Source of the DNA: Rhodothermia bacterium
GTDB taxonomy: Bacteria; Bacteroidota; Rhodothermia; Balneolales; Balneolaceae
Reading direction: 5' to 3'
DNA: 64,000 nt
Assembly: GCA_030427885.1 (NCBI GenBank)
Contig: JAUICM010000002.1
Span: 558,001-622,000, forward strand
Shown here: positions 9,720-19,229 of the stretch, one piece after another
How positions within the stretch are numbered: position 1 is the first letter of the stretch
Layout: every line of letters begins with the position of its first letter
Program-made: the position numbers and the translations under genes
Notes under the pieces: model-generated
Seen by the model: the letters and a program-made list of their open reading frames with translations, nothing else
Databases searched by the model: none
What the model was told of the DNA's origin: nothing

Positions 9720-10160
9720 CTACAGCATAAGAAGTATAAGAGCAATCAATAGAGCTGTAGTCACACCTATCACAATGGTTCCACTGGCTTGCTCAAAGTC
9801 ATCCTGTACATATTGTGAAAAATAATTGAGATTGAAATCTTCCACGCGTTTAAACCCTTGCTCTCCGTTCAGTTCATTTCGTTTTTCCAAAATGTTTGCT
9901 CTCAATAATATTATGGCTTTTGCATCATTTTCCGGGATATTCCTTTCTGATACCTTATCTAATACAGTGATAATCTTATCGAATGATTCATTGAGTAAGA
10001 CTCTTTTTTGGATAACATCCTGCTCGTTTTCAACAGCCTGAACTGTACTATTTATATATTTTTTAATTCTTTGGGTATCATTACTGTTTTGGGCTGAAGC
10101 AACTGATTGAAATGCAATACCTATTATGATTGTGATGAAAACTGAATACATTGGTTTCAT
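9720..10160 (-). CDS. Secreted/membrane protein with C-terminal anchor, unknown
   Basis: 146 residues. A signal peptide ends after VASAQ, followed by a helical charged region and a C-terminal hydrophobic segment (about 127-146, TIVIGVTTALLIALILLML). No family recognised. The arrangement suggests a periplasmic helical domain held in a membrane. It precedes the caspase-like gene on the same strand and may be its partner (inference from adjacency). Confidence 0.65.
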   Translation of the reverse strand: MKPMYSVFITIIIGIAFQSVASAQNSNDTQRIKKYINSTVQAVENEQDVIQKRVLLNESFDKIITVLDKVSERNIPENDAKAIILLRANILEKRNELNGEQGFKRVEDFNLNYFSQYVQDDFEQASGTIVIGVTTALLIALILLML

Positions 10161-10320
10161 TTGTAAACTCCTCTCTTGTCTGAATATTTATTAATGATCT
10201 TGAAAAATAATGTAGTATATCCTTCCCGATTTCTGTTATACATTTCCATTTAAAATGTATATAAATCATAGATTTTTTTGCTTTTACCTCTTGAACTGAT
10301 CTGGGTTTAGACTAAATCCT

Positions 10321-12162
10321 CTACTCAACCGTGACGCTTTTAGCCAGATTTCTTGGTTGGTCTACATCACAACCTCTGTTTACAGCGATGTAATATGATA
10401 GAAGCTGTAATGGAATAACGGTGAGAATGGGAGATAAACAATCTTCTATTGGAGGTATGATGCAGTAAAATTCAGAAAGAGCAATAACCTCTTTGTTTTC
10501 TTCCCCGGTAATTGAAATAATCCGGCCCCGGCGTGCTCTCACTTCTTCTATGTTGCTGATCATTTTTTGATTGGTGTGCTTAGTATGCGCAATAACAACT
10601 ACGGGCATCATCTGATCAATTAAAGCGATTGGTCCGTGCTTCATTTCGGCGGCCGGATATCCCTCTGCATGGATATAGGATATTTCTTTTAATTTGAGTG
10701 CACCCTCCAAAGCAACCGGAAAATTGTAGCTCCTGCCCAAATAAAGGAAGTTTGGAGCATAGGTAAACATTTGAGCAATCTCTTTTATTTGTTCGCTGTT
10801 CTCAAATATTTGTTGAATCTTGTCAGGAATTGTACGCAATGACTTAATCAGCCGGGTAGCGTAATCCGGTTCTATCGTTTTCTTTTTTTGAGCAATCAAG
10901 ATTGCCATCATTGCCAGAACAGCCACTTGTGTCGTAAAGGCTTTGGTTGATGCAACTCCAATTTCCGGTCCGGCGTGATTATATACTCCGGCATCTGTTT
11001 CTCTGGCTATGGTTGATCCTACAACATTGCAAATTCCCAGCACTAACGCTCCTCTTTCTTTGGCCATGCGTAAAGCAGCTAGTGTATCCGCCGTTTCCCC
11101 ACTTTGTGAAATAGCAATGATAACATCATCGCTATCGATTACTGGTTCCCTGTACCTGAATTCAGAAGCATATTCAACTTCAACCCGCATTTTAGTTAAA
11201 TGTTCAAACAGATACTCCCCAACTAATCCTGCGTGCCAACTTGTTCCACAGCCAGTGATGATGAGTCTTTTTGCTTTCACAATCCGGTCCATCACATCAA
11301 CTAACCCACCCAGGTGAATTTGTTGATTTTTACTATCTAACCGCCCTCTAAGGCAGTTGGCCAAAGAATGTGGTTGTTCAAAAATCTCTTTCTGCATGAA
11401 GTGATCAAACCCTCCTTTTTGAATTTCTTCAAGGTTGAAGGTCAGTTCATGGATCTCCTTGGTTAGTGATACATCATCAATAGTAGTTATACTGTAATCA
11501 TGTTTTGTGATTACAGCCATTTCACCATCGTTTAAATAGATCACTTTTTTGGTATGTTCAATGATCGGTGATGCATCAGAGGCTATAAACATTTCTCCAA
11601 CCCCTATTCCAAGAAGCAATGGTGAACCCTTCTTGGCTACAATAAGCTGATTGGGCTCTTCAATATTAACGATGGCGAGACCATACGTTCCTTCTATTTG
11701 TTTGAGAGCTATTTGTACCGCACTTTTGAAAGAAACAGAGCCTTTTGCACTTTCATAAATTTCTTCAATTAACTGGGCTATTATTTCCGTATCCGTTTCT
11801 GTATAGAACGTCCGCCCTTTCTTTTCGAGCTCTTGTTTTAGCAGCACGTAGTTCTCAATAATTCCATTATGTACCAGTGCTATCTTACCTGATTGACTTA
11901 CATGCGGATGTGAATTAATATCGTTTGGAAGACCATGAGTAGCCCAACGGGTGTGTCCGATCCCAACACTTCCGGCCATTATCTTTGCCCCAATACGTGC
12001 TCTCAAAGCTCCAACTTTACCCCTGCCTTTTTCAATGTCAAGCCTGCCATTTACCAAAGCAATTCCGGCTGAGTCATAGCCCCTGTACTCGAGCCTTTCC
12101 AAACCCTTGATCAGTATTTCCTTGATGTCGTTATCACCAATGTATCCTACAATCCCACACAT
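10321..12162 (-). CDS. glmS: Glutamine-fructose-6-phosphate aminotransferase (isomerizing)
   Basis: 613 residues, the usual GlmS length. It starts MCGIVGYIG with the N-terminal nucleophile Cys2 of the glutaminase domain, followed by the HTRWATHG motif. Two SIS domains follow (ITGCGTSWHAG, AISQSGETADT, LEGALKLKEISY), and the protein ends in the conserved KSVTVE. It makes glucosamine-6-phosphate, the first step to UDP-GlcNAc, for peptidoglycan and for the amino-sugar polymer encoded further right. A weak -24/-12-like site is upstream at 12199-12213. Confidence 0.97.
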   Translation of the reverse strand: MCGIVGYIGDNDIKEILIKGLERLEYRGYDSAGIALVNGRLDIEKGRGKVGALRARIGAKIMAGSVGIGHTRWATHGLPNDINSHPHVSQSGKIALVHNGIIENYVLLKQELEKKGRTFYTETDTEIIAQLIEEIYESAKGSVSFKSAVQIALKQIEGTYGLAIVNIEEPNQLIVAKKGSPLLLGIGVGEMFIASDASPIIEHTKKVIYLNDGEMAVITKHDYSITTIDDVSLTKEIHELTFNLEEIQKGGFDHFMQKEIFEQPHSLANCLRGRLDSKNQQIHLGGLVDVMDRIVKAKRLIITGCGTSWHAGLVGEYLFEHLTKMRVEVEYASEFRYREPVIDSDDVIIAISQSGETADTLAALRMAKERGALVLGICNVVGSTIARETDAGVYNHAGPEIGVASTKAFTTQVAVLAMMAILIAQKKKTIEPDYATRLIKSLRTIPDKIQQIFENSEQIKEIAQMFTYAPNFLYLGRSYNFPVALEGALKLKEISYIHAEGYPAAEMKHGPIALIDQMMPVVVIAHTKHTNQKMISNIEEVRARRGRIISITGEENKEVIALSEFYCIIPPIEDCLSPILTVIPLQLLSYYIAVNRGCDVDQPRNLAKSVTVE

Positions 12163-12198
12163 ATTGATCCTTTATTAGTTAATCTTTTCGGCGAGAAT

Positions 12199-12213
12199 TC
12201 AAATAACATGCCA
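12199..12213 (-). promoter_or_regulatory. Weak sigma-54-like promoter before glmS
   Basis: Minus strand TGGCAT, five bases, TTGA. The -12 element lacks the usual GC, so this is weaker than the other sites. It lies 37 bases from the glmS start. The rest of the 380-base gap 12163-12543 shows no gene or riboswitch/ribozyme that I can recognise. Confidence 0.35.
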
Positions 12214-12543
12214 AACCACAAAACAAACTGAATTCTCATTTTCACTGGTTTAATTCATCTTCAGGATCACTTTTATATAGGCTCCGTAAAATCTTACGGG
12301 TAATTAATTAACACAAGTAACCTTTTTATACAGCCTGGCCTAGTGTAAGATTAGCCATAAATCGGAACTTAGCCCGGTAGTTTTACTCCTTTTATACCAA
12401 AAAAAAGATCATTAAAGCTTTTGAAGCTTGTATTCCTCAAAATTAAAGTGGGGCCTGATTCGGGTGAATACATTAAGATTTTAGATAGGTCTCTTAATTA
12501 TTCAGAGTCTATAATAAGCTCTCCCTTTCCATGCTTCTGTTAT

Positions 12544-12876
12544 TTAGTTAGCAGCCCCTTGTAGTTTCTGCTTTTGGCTAATCAATTTCGAAATAAAAGC
12601 GTTGATTTCGTTGTCAATGATCATTCCATATCCAATAAACAATAGCCCTTTTATACTATATCTTTTTGATGAAATTGCATAAAGTTCGGAGTGCTCTTCA
12701 GGCTGAGATTCAATTAGAAATCTATACTCCAGATCAAGACTAAAATCTTCGGGAGACAGTGCTCCTCCTTTTGGGTGTAACAGCATGCCGCTATACCGGT
12801 AATTAAAATCAACGGTATATCCTTTCTTTTTTAAATCATATATGGCATCTAATAATTCGTAATTAATTTTATTCAT
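12544..12876 (-). CDS. Conserved hypothetical protein
   Basis: 110 residues. It resembles the small soluble proteins of Bacteroidota often mislabelled phosphoribosylpyrophosphate synthetase (pattern: YDLKKKGYTVDFN, then LSPEDFSLDLEYRF, then YAISS). It carries no PRPP synthetase motif, so I do not accept that function. It lies 13 bases downstream of the Dps gene on the same strand, suggesting co-expression under stress. Confidence 0.7.
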   Translation of the reverse strand: MNKINYELLDAIYDLKKKGYTVDFNYRYSGMLLHPKGGALSPEDFSLDLEYRFLIESQPEEHSELYAISSKRYSIKGLLFIGYGMIIDNEINAFISKLISQKQKLQGAAN

Positions 12877-12889
12877 TAGGTATGCCTCT

Positions 12890-13363
12890 TCAGCTCAGAT
12901 ATCTTCTCAGCACCCAGGCTGTTGATTCATGTTGTTCCATTATTTTTGTAAGTAAATCTGCTGTTACTGCATCTTTACCATCCTCACCGCATATTTCAAT
13001 ATCCCTCCTTAAACCAACTACCAGGGATTCATGATCAGCTAATAATTCTTGCATCATTACTTTTTGGCTGGGAAATTGAGCGGGCTTTTCATTAAGACGT
13101 GTGTGTTCAAGAAATTCTTTCATAGTACCAATAGCCTTGCCGCCAAGTTTGCTGATACGCTCTGCTACCAAATCAATTGTTTTTTCCTGTTCGCTGTATT
13201 GCCCTTCAAATAGTTTATGCAGCTCCATAAAACTATTACCGATTACGTTCCAGTGCGATTTTCTTGTTTTCACATACAGCATCATTTCATCAGCTAAGAT
13301 CACACCGAGAACTGAAATGGTAGTGTCTAAATGTTTCTCTGTTATTCCAATTTCTGGTTTCAT
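12890..13363 (-). CDS. dps: Dps-family ferritin-like DNA-binding protein
   Basis: 157 residues, the normal Dps length. The ferroxidase pattern is visible: KTRKSHWNVIGNSFMELHKLFEGQY, read as SHWN followed by HxxFExQY with conserved His, Asp/Glu and Gln. The four-helix bundle continues to RRDIE and HESTAWVLRRYL. Such dodecamers oxidise and store iron and shield DNA from peroxide. It is followed closely by a small conserved hypothetical gene. Confidence 0.93.
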   Translation of the reverse strand: MKPEIGITEKHLDTTISVLGVILADEMMLYVKTRKSHWNVIGNSFMELHKLFEGQYSEQEKTIDLVAERISKLGGKAIGTMKEFLEHTRLNEKPAQFPSQKVMMQELLADHESLVVGLRRDIEICGEDGKDAVTADLLTKIMEQHESTAWVLRRYLS

Positions 13364-13448
13364 CGTATCTCTCTGTTTTAACTAAAAATTTTATTTTCCA
13401 AAATTCATGGCTTAATGTTCTGAATAGCAATGCCCTTTAAAATTCTCT

Positions 13449-13494
13449 AAAAAAAGAACCAGATCATTTTAGAATTTCTAAATGGATCTGGTTC
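13449..13494 (-). terminator. Rho-independent terminator of the YceI-like gene
   Basis: A long inverted repeat (GAACCAGATC ... GATCTGGTTC with near-complete pairing through the middle) is followed on the minus strand by seven Ts. It sits between the end of the gene at 13536 and the Dps gene. Confidence 0.75.
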
Positions 13495-13535
13495 AATTCC
13501 AGAGAAAACATCACCAGGCTTCCTATGCCTGAACT

Positions 13536-14180
13536 TTAATTCTGGGACTTCTTGCTCTCTGGTGTTATTGCAGACCGGTTTAACATATAATGCAGATTAT
13601 ACTTTAATGAAGCATCATTCTTTAGTGCTTCTTTGTCTGAGCTAGTTGAGACCGATTCCACTTTATAGTCTGACATGACTATGCCTTGTGAACCAGAACA
13701 GATTACAATCGATTCATCATCGTTTGCCTTGCAAAGTAATTCCAGAGAAACGTTTCGGGTAACACCTGCAAAAGTGAGATTTCCTTGGGATTTAATCAGG
13801 TAACTGCCGACTTTTCCTTCTGATGGTTGAGACGAAGTTTGCACATAGCTTATGCTTTCCTTCTCTGCATTTTTTTCAACTTTACTGGCCTTCTGAACCA
13901 TTTCCATATCGTCCCGCTCTGAATATGAAACATTCACTGCAAATGTCAGAGAGTCTAATGAAGCAAGTTTAGCCGAATCATTGGAAGTAAATTCAAACTG
14001 TGCTTTTCCAATAAATTCCTGGGACTTCCTTCCCCGATCATTGGGAGCAGGGGAGTTTGTTAATTCCAGAACATTATTTTTTGAGTCTGATAATTTGTAC
14101 TGTGTTTGCGCTGAAAGAATCTGCGGAAATCCTATCAGAATAAACACGCATACAAGTGTTGTTGTAATAATATTTTTCAT
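13536..14180 (-). CDS. YceI-like secreted protein
   Basis: The frame opens at 14198, but the ATG at 14180 begins a clean signal peptide (MKNIITTTLV...LSAQ), so I take it as the start, giving 214 residues. The body has the GNLTFAGVTRNVSLEL pattern seen in YceI-like lipocalin-fold proteins, which bind isoprenoid-like lipids in the periplasm. The rest is divergent, so ligand binding is not assured. It is a single gene ending at a strong terminator. Confidence 0.65.
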   Translation of the reverse strand: MKNIITTTLVCVFILIGFPQILSAQTQYKLSDSKNNVLELTNSPAPNDRGRKSQEFIGKAQFEFTSNDSAKLASLDSLTFAVNVSYSERDDMEMVQKASKVEKNAEKESISYVQTSSQPSEGKVGSYLIKSQGNLTFAGVTRNVSLELLCKANDDESIVICSGSQGIVMSDYKVESVSTSSDKEALKNDASLKYNLHYMLNRSAITPESKKSQN

Positions 14181-14198
14181 TTTCTTATACCTATACAT

Positions 14199-14886
14199 GT
14201 TGATATTTAATAGGCTTTAAGATTCACCCTTTACCAATGCATAGTGTTACACACTTAAAAGTTTTTGTTATATATGTCACGCTTTTTATAGGTTAAATAG
14301 TGTTTGAACCCAATTGCACGGGACAACAAGAGCTTTTTAGCGATTAAGAAATCAGGTTGATAACCATTCAGATAAGGAGCCCGGCTATTTTAGTTTGTGC
14401 CACTATATATATAAAGGATCCATGGAATATTGTTTTCCTTGAAATAAGGAGTATCAGAAAACTGTAGGCTCCCAGTTCATGCATCATCGTTATACTTATT
14501 AAGCCTCGATTACTTTTTTTTATTACTGATATGAATTTTACTTACTCTTCTGGGCGACATCGAATGGGTAAATAATTAGTTTGAAGTCTGATTTAGAAAT
14601 AAAACAGTGACATATGTAAACATTTACCGCCATTGTGTAACATTTTATTAGGAATATTTACCATATTTCCATTCTGTACTCAATACCCACTTTCGAATAT
14701 CAAAAATTTCTTTACATATCAATGTAATACGAATAAAACCTATCTACTCACTGTCGGGTTAATAAGTAAGATTTTTAATAGAGTACTCTGAGTCGGTTTG
14801 TTAATAAACAAAAAGAGTTGGGAAAATATGCTGCCACCCCTTGTTAATGTATTTAACGGATTTACTGTCTTTAAAAAAAGTTGAGC
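14199..14886. other. Intergenic region, no gene seen
   Basis: About 690 AT-rich bases between divergent genes. The longest start-to-stop frames I found are under 20 codons. It must hold the promoters of both flanking genes, but I see no strong consensus site. Confidence 0.5.
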
Positions 14887-15447
14887 ATGAAATTATACAT
14901 CAAATATATGGTAAGCTTACGATGTAAAATGATGGTTAAGGATGAGCTCAAAAAAATTGGCCTGAAATATGCCTCTGTAGAACTTGGTACGGTTGAGATT
15001 TTGGAGGATATTACTGAAAAACAGCGGAAAGATTTTAAAGCCAATCTCAAGAGAATTGGCTTGGAATTACTGGACGATAAGAAGAATATTCTGGTTGAAA
15101 AGATTAAATCCGTAATTGTTGAAATGATTCATTATGCAGACGAATTACCTGTTATAAACGACTCTGATTATATAAGCAATAAATTAGGGTATGATTATAC
15201 TTATCTGTCGAACATCTTCTCAGAGGTAAAAGGAACAACCATACAACAATACATTATTCAGCATAAAATTGAAAAAGTTAAAGAATTGTTGCTGTACGAT
15301 GAACTCAATCTTACTGAAATTTCCTATAAATTAAATTACAGCAGCGTAGCCCACCTATCCAACCAGTTTAAAAAAGTTACCGGCCTTACCCCAAGTTTCT
15401 ATAAAAAAATTAAGAAGCAACGAGATAAAAACCTGGAGAACCTGTAA
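14887..15447 (+). CDS. Short AraC-type transcriptional regulator (paralogue 1)
   Basis: 186 residues from the ATG at 14887; the frame also contains a TTG six bases earlier. An N-terminal alpha/beta domain of about 75 residues (MKLYIKYMVSLRCKMMVKDELKK) is followed by an AraC DNA-binding domain with two helix-turn-helix motifs (LSNIFSEVKGTTIQQYI and LTEISYKLNYSSVAHLSNQF) and the closing GLTPSFYKKI. It has the same layout as the protein at 18329. It faces a run of stress-like envelope genes that it probably controls. Confidence 0.85.
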   Translation: MKLYIKYMVSLRCKMMVKDELKKIGLKYASVELGTVEILEDITEKQRKDFKANLKRIGLELLDDKKNILVEKIKSVIVEMIHYADELPVINDSDYISNKLGYDYTYLSNIFSEVKGTTIQQYIIQHKIEKVKELLLYDELNLTEISYKLNYSSVAHLSNQFKKVTGLTPSFYKKIKKQRDKNLENL

Positions 15448-15565
15448 AACTTACAACACTTATCACTTTGTTTATAACACAAATCTGAGATTAGATAGTA
15501 AAATTGAGTCTGTGAAAATCAATTCACCACTTTCCCACAAGTTGTGGGATTAAACAGTTACTATC

Positions 15566-16213
15566 ATGAAATTTCACACCACCATTATATCCAATTCAGC
15601 CCTTCTTCTTTTAGCCATTAATCTGGGCCTTACTAATTGCTCCTCTACAGGAATGCAACGCTCGAATGAAGCTAACATCACCATGGAAACCATGGATAAT
15701 GAAATTACCCTGGCTATTGTTCAAATAGATGCAATAGGGGCTTCCCTTGAAGAACTTACAAGAACCGGACAATCTGATGTAAAACAGGCTTTCAACGTTT
15801 ATTCTGATAATATTTCTAAAATCAAAGACATGGATAAGAAGTTTGCCAGGCATTCAGATGAAATGAATGCTCGTGGTAAAGAATATTTTCAAGAATGGAA
15901 GAAAGAGGGTAGTGAATATAAAAATCCCCGAATTCAAGAGTTAAGCAATGAGCGCAGGATTGAGCTTGAGAATATCTACAATAAGATAGCTCAGAATAGT
16001 ATTGGCGTAAAAAATGCCTTTAAAATGTATGTGACCGATGTAGAAGAAATTCGAGCTTTTTTATCCAATGATCTTACCACAAGTGGTATTAACGCAATCC
16101 TCCCCACGACCATCAGAACTAAAAATGACGGTGAGGAACTAAAACATTCGTTAACCGATATTAAAAGCGCCATTGAAAACGCAAGAGCTGAGATGACCTT
16201 AAATGGCAAGTAG
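15566..16213 (+). CDS. DUF2959-like lipoprotein
   Basis: 215 residues. A lipoprotein signal (LGLTNCSS) gives Cys25-26 as the likely lipidation site. The remainder is almost all helix and contains FARHSDEMNARGKEYFQEW, the pattern of DUF2959 proteins. Function unknown; probably an envelope-associated coiled-coil protein. It stands downstream of the AraC-like regulator and upstream of another helical lipoprotein. Confidence 0.75.
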   Translation: MKFHTTIISNSALLLLAINLGLTNCSSTGMQRSNEANITMETMDNEITLAIVQIDAIGASLEELTRTGQSDVKQAFNVYSDNISKIKDMDKKFARHSDEMNARGKEYFQEWKKEGSEYKNPRIQELSNERRIELENIYNKIAQNSIGVKNAFKMYVTDVEEIRAFLSNDLTTSGINAILPTTIRTKNDGEELKHSLTDIKSAIENARAEMTLNGK

Positions 16214-16386
16214 ATTGTCAGGGAATTCTTTTTTTACTCTTCACAAGTAATGAACTGAGATCAAAAGAGGCAGGCTATTTAGTTTTGCCTCGTTTCACCT
16301 CCTCTCTCTCTAAACAGACACTTTTTTAAATACCTGATTGCATGAGTCCGATCAGAATAAAACAAAACAATTAAACCCGAATAAAA

Positions 16387-16827
16387 ATGAAAAATTCAAT
16401 AATACTGCTAAGTGTACTCACCTTTTTACCCGCCTCATTTATGGTGAATTGCGACACCCCACGCCAAAAACTAGAACGTGAAGAAGCTAATGTTTCTGAG
16501 GCGAAGAAAGACCTGGCACAAGCCAAACTTGAGTACCAAAAAGAAATGGCTACTTACAAATTGGAGGCAAACAAAATGATCAAATCAAACAGGGAGAAGA
16601 TAAATACCTTCAAGGATAGAATTAAAAATGAAAAAGAAGATCTCAAGACAAATTTAACTTCAAAAGTTGAGCTACTTGAAGAAAAAAATGATCAGATGAA
16701 AGAGAAACTTTCAGAGTATAAAGATTCTGGAGAAGAAAATTGGAATCAGTTCAAGAAGAACTTTAATGATGAGATGAAGAGTTTTAGTGATTCTTTAAAT
16801 CACTTCTTTGATGATGTCACCAGCTGA
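16387..16827 (+). CDS. Coiled-coil lipoprotein, stress-response-like
   Basis: 146 residues. A signal peptide with Cys at MVNCDTP is followed by a continuous charged coiled coil (about 30-140) rich in Lys and Glu. It resembles small coiled-coil stress lipoproteins in general composition, but I cannot name a family. It is probably expressed with the two tiny membrane-protein genes after it. Confidence 0.65.
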   Translation: MKNSIILLSVLTFLPASFMVNCDTPRQKLEREEANVSEAKKDLAQAKLEYQKEMATYKLEANKMIKSNREKINTFKDRIKNEKEDLKTNLTSKVELLEEKNDQMKEKLSEYKDSGEENWNQFKKNFNDEMKSFSDSLNHFFDDVTS

Positions 16828-16864
16828 AACAACAAATCCTAATTACTCTTAAGGCTTATTTACT

Positions 16865-17020
16865 ATGAGGAATATACTTTACTTAATAGCTGTAGTGCTG
16901 ATTATTGCCTGGGCAATCGGGTTTATAGGTTATAGCGCCGGTGGCATAATACATGTCCTTTTAATTTTAGCCGGTGTAGCAATTGTCCTGCGGATTATGG
17001 ATGAGAGAAGGCCCCTATAA
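16865..17020 (+). CDS. Lmo0937-like small membrane protein
   Basis: 51 residues, two hydrophobic segments: MRNILYLIAVVLIIAWAIG, and IIHVLLILAGVAIVLRI. The motif YSAGGIIHVLL followed by a basic tail is typical of the Lmo0937 family of 45-55 residue membrane proteins found near stress genes. Function unknown. Confidence 0.8.
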   Translation: MRNILYLIAVVLIIAWAIGFIGYSAGGIIHVLLILAGVAIVLRIMDERRPL

Positions 17021-17064
17021 ATTTCGTTCAGACCACTAAATACATACCATTTATTCAAATCAAT

Positions 17065-17271
17065 ATGGAAAAATCAAAAAAACCATTATTCATCTTAGCC
17101 GGTATAGGCTTATCATTTGCAGTAAGTTTTTTCTTAACCATATACGGAAAACCGTATTTGGAAAATAGATCTCTTAAGAAGAAAAAAACCAATAATGATG
17201 ATAGATTGGTTACAAAAATTGATGGCCTTCTGAACGACGCATCCAACCTGCTTACCAAAGCAAAAGCATAA
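17065..17271 (+). CDS. Small single-pass membrane protein
   Basis: 68 residues. One N-terminal transmembrane helix (about 8-27) is followed by a basic stretch (SLKKKKTNN) and a short helix ending TKAKA. The layout recalls YtxH-like small membrane proteins, but it is too short for a firm assignment. Last rightward gene before a bidirectional terminator. Confidence 0.6.
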   Translation: MEKSKKPLFILAGIGLSFAVSFFLTIYGKPYLENRSLKKKKTNNDDRLVTKIDGLLNDASNLLTKAKA

Positions 17272-17390
17272 AGTGAAAAATAATACACTTGCCTCTAAAG
17301 CAGAGGCAGGCCAGTGATGTATCAACAGCCTGATCCGGACGTGGAATATCAATCCTAAATTAGTAGAGCCTAACAGTTTTTAGCAAAAAA

Positions 17391-17422
17391 AAACGGACCC
17401 TTGAGTTATCAAAGGTCCGTTT
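17391..17422. terminator. Bidirectional terminator
   Basis: Inverted repeat AAACGGACC ... GGTCCGTTT, preceded by a run of As and ending in Ts. It separates the rightward genes ending at 17271 from the leftward 38-codon gene ending at 17440. Confidence 0.7.
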
Positions 17423-17439
17423 GCGGTTAAGAAGCTACA

Positions 17440-17556
17440 TCACTTTTTACTGTGCTGATCACCTGATCTTCCGTCTTTTGGTTTTCCTGCTCCAGGTTTA
17501 TTTTCTGTAGAATCAGGTTTTCTTTTCTCGTCGATACCTTTGTTTTTGTCATCCAT
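17440..17556 (-). CDS. Very small hydrophilic protein
   Basis: 38 residues, MDDKNKGIDEKRKPD at the start and GDQHSKK at the end. It is rich in Lys, Asp, Gly and Pro, with no hydrophobic core, so probably disordered. An AGAAATATT-like leader precedes the ATG; the terminator at 17391-17422 follows. No family recognised; existence as a gene is plausible but unproven. Confidence 0.45.
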   Translation of the reverse strand: MDDKNKGIDEKRKPDSTENKPGAGKPKDGRSGDQHSKK

Positions 17557-17798
17557 AATATTTCTCTTTAATTAAATTGTTAAATGTTTAACAAGAAGAA
17601 GATGACTTTAATTTGTATTACAAGTATTACATAAAATCATTTATAATTTATACTTATCACACTTGTCTATGCTCTTGCCATTTTCTGATTCAAACAAATA
17701 AACTGTGAAATATGTAACTATCTGTTGGATGGTTATAACACTTTATCTGTCTAAAGTTTTCAAATTGTATCCTAAATCTGACACCTAAAACAATTCCT

Positions 17799-18008
17799 AT
17801 GACTGCTAAAAAAACAGACCTGGATACTTCTCTTAAACTATCCGGAAATTTAAAGAATACACATAGTAAGTCTTCCCATTTAGGAACTTTGGAAATTAGT
17901 TATGAGATGCAATCAGATGATGAATTACTTAACAGAATTAACAACTTAATTAAGAAGAAATTGAGCAATCAATCACAGAAATCTGATTCAGATCTTTTTG
18001 GTAAATAA
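17799..18008 (+). CDS. Small hypothetical protein
   Basis: 69 residues, polar, with a C-terminal helix DELLNRINNLIKKKL. No recognised family. A clear rho-independent terminator lies 27 bases after its stop codon, which supports it as a transcribed unit. Confidence 0.5.
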   Translation: MTAKKTDLDTSLKLSGNLKNTHSKSSHLGTLEISYEMQSDDELLNRINNLIKKKLSNQSQKSDSDLFGK

Positions 18009-18034
18009 TGCACGTTTGTGTTAAGAGAGAAAAA

Positions 18035-18066
18035 GGGCAGGTTTAAGAGAGCCTGTCCTTTTTTTG
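18035..18066 (+). terminator. Rho-independent terminator
   Basis: GGGCAGG pairs with CCTGTCC around a nine-base loop, followed by seven Ts on the plus strand. Confidence 0.75.
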
Positions 18067-18328
18067 CTATACACGATGAATTCATTAAAACGCCTTCCAA
18101 AAAAGAAAACTGTAAACACTAATTATGGTGGAGATTATTGACTACATTCTCAATTAAGCGACTATTAAAAAAGACTATGTGAAAAGTATCGGGAAATATT
18201 TCTGTGGTATACTTAAGAAAAGATTAACTGTATTTGATTGCTAAATACAGAACATAAATGGCATACTGAAATACTAATTGGTGAAGCCCTGAATAAGTGG
18301 GTAATAACTTTTTTGGCACTAAAATAAA

Positions 18329-18877
18329 ATGAAACTATACATAAAATATCTGGTAAGTATTCGTTGCAAAAATTTTGTTAAGGAAGAACTTAAAAAGCTT
18401 GGTATAGTCTATTACAGGGTAGAATCTGGCTTCGTTGAAATAGCTGATGAACTACCCAAAAAACAGCGCCTTCAGCTTGAGCAGAGATTACTCACCACAG
18501 GAATGGTATTGCTAGAGGCAGAGAAAAATAATTTGGTTGAAAACACCAAAAAAATACTCACCGAATTGATTAATAGTTTCGACCCTTTATTGGAAAAAAG
18601 TTATACTAAAATAATCAGCAGCAGGCTTTCTGTAGATTTTGCAGCTCTGTCTAACCAATTTGCTGAAGTGAACGGGTATTCTATTGAACACTATATTAGC
18701 CTGCAAAAGATTGAAGCCGTAAAGGAGCTGCTATTATATGAGAACCTTACCGTTTCCCAGATTGCGGAAAAATTTCACTACCCCCATGTAAATCTTTTGA
18801 CCGCCCATTTCAAAAAAACTACCGGTCTTCCACCTTCTTTTTTTATCAAGTTAAGAAAGAAGCGCTTTCAGGTCTGA
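18329..18877 (+). CDS. Short AraC-type transcriptional regulator (paralogue 2)
   Basis: 182 residues, same plan as the protein at 14887: N-terminal MKLYIKYLVSIRCKNFVKEELKK domain, linker, then two helix-turn-helix motifs (LSNQFAEVNGYSIEHYI and VSQIAEKFHYPHVNLLTAHF) and GLPPSFFIKL. The two proteins are clearly paralogues and bracket the group of small envelope genes between them. The effector is unknown. Confidence 0.85.
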   Translation: MKLYIKYLVSIRCKNFVKEELKKLGIVYYRVESGFVEIADELPKKQRLQLEQRLLTTGMVLLEAEKNNLVENTKKILTELINSFDPLLEKSYTKIISSRLSVDFAALSNQFAEVNGYSIEHYISLQKIEAVKELLLYENLTVSQIAEKFHYPHVNLLTAHFKKTTGLPPSFFIKLRKKRFQV

Positions 18878-19229
18878 AAAAAATGGAGGGGAAACCGCCT
18901 CTCTTCCCCCTTTAACTCTCCGATTATTTTCTCTTTCTTTTTTGAAGTAGGAGCCCTTGGAATCTGATTCATTTTCTATAATGAAAATTTATGCTTTGAT
19001 CATGGCCTATCTGTGCTTTATGTAAGGTTTAGTAGTAATTATGTAACATGATTCTTTATTAAATATTTAAGTTTGTTCTATTAACAACATACTTATTGGC
19101 AATAGTTAGTAGTCGATATTCACTCATATTAAGAATAGCATAAAATTCTTTTTCCGAGCTTAACGAAAAAACTTTCATTAATCATTGTTGCTGAAATCGA
19201 GAGATAAAACTTAAAAATAGGGGCCAATT
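18878..19229 (+). other. Intergenic region before the sigma-54 activator gene
   Basis: About 350 AT-rich bases. A pyrimidine-rich tract (18898-18945) follows the AraC-like gene. I see no gene, hairpin terminator or recognisable promoter motif. Confidence 0.4.

Noticed and set aside
12544-12876. Phosphoribosylpyrophosphate synthetase
   Set aside because: The family often carries that label, but the 110-residue protein has none of the PRPP synthetase motifs.
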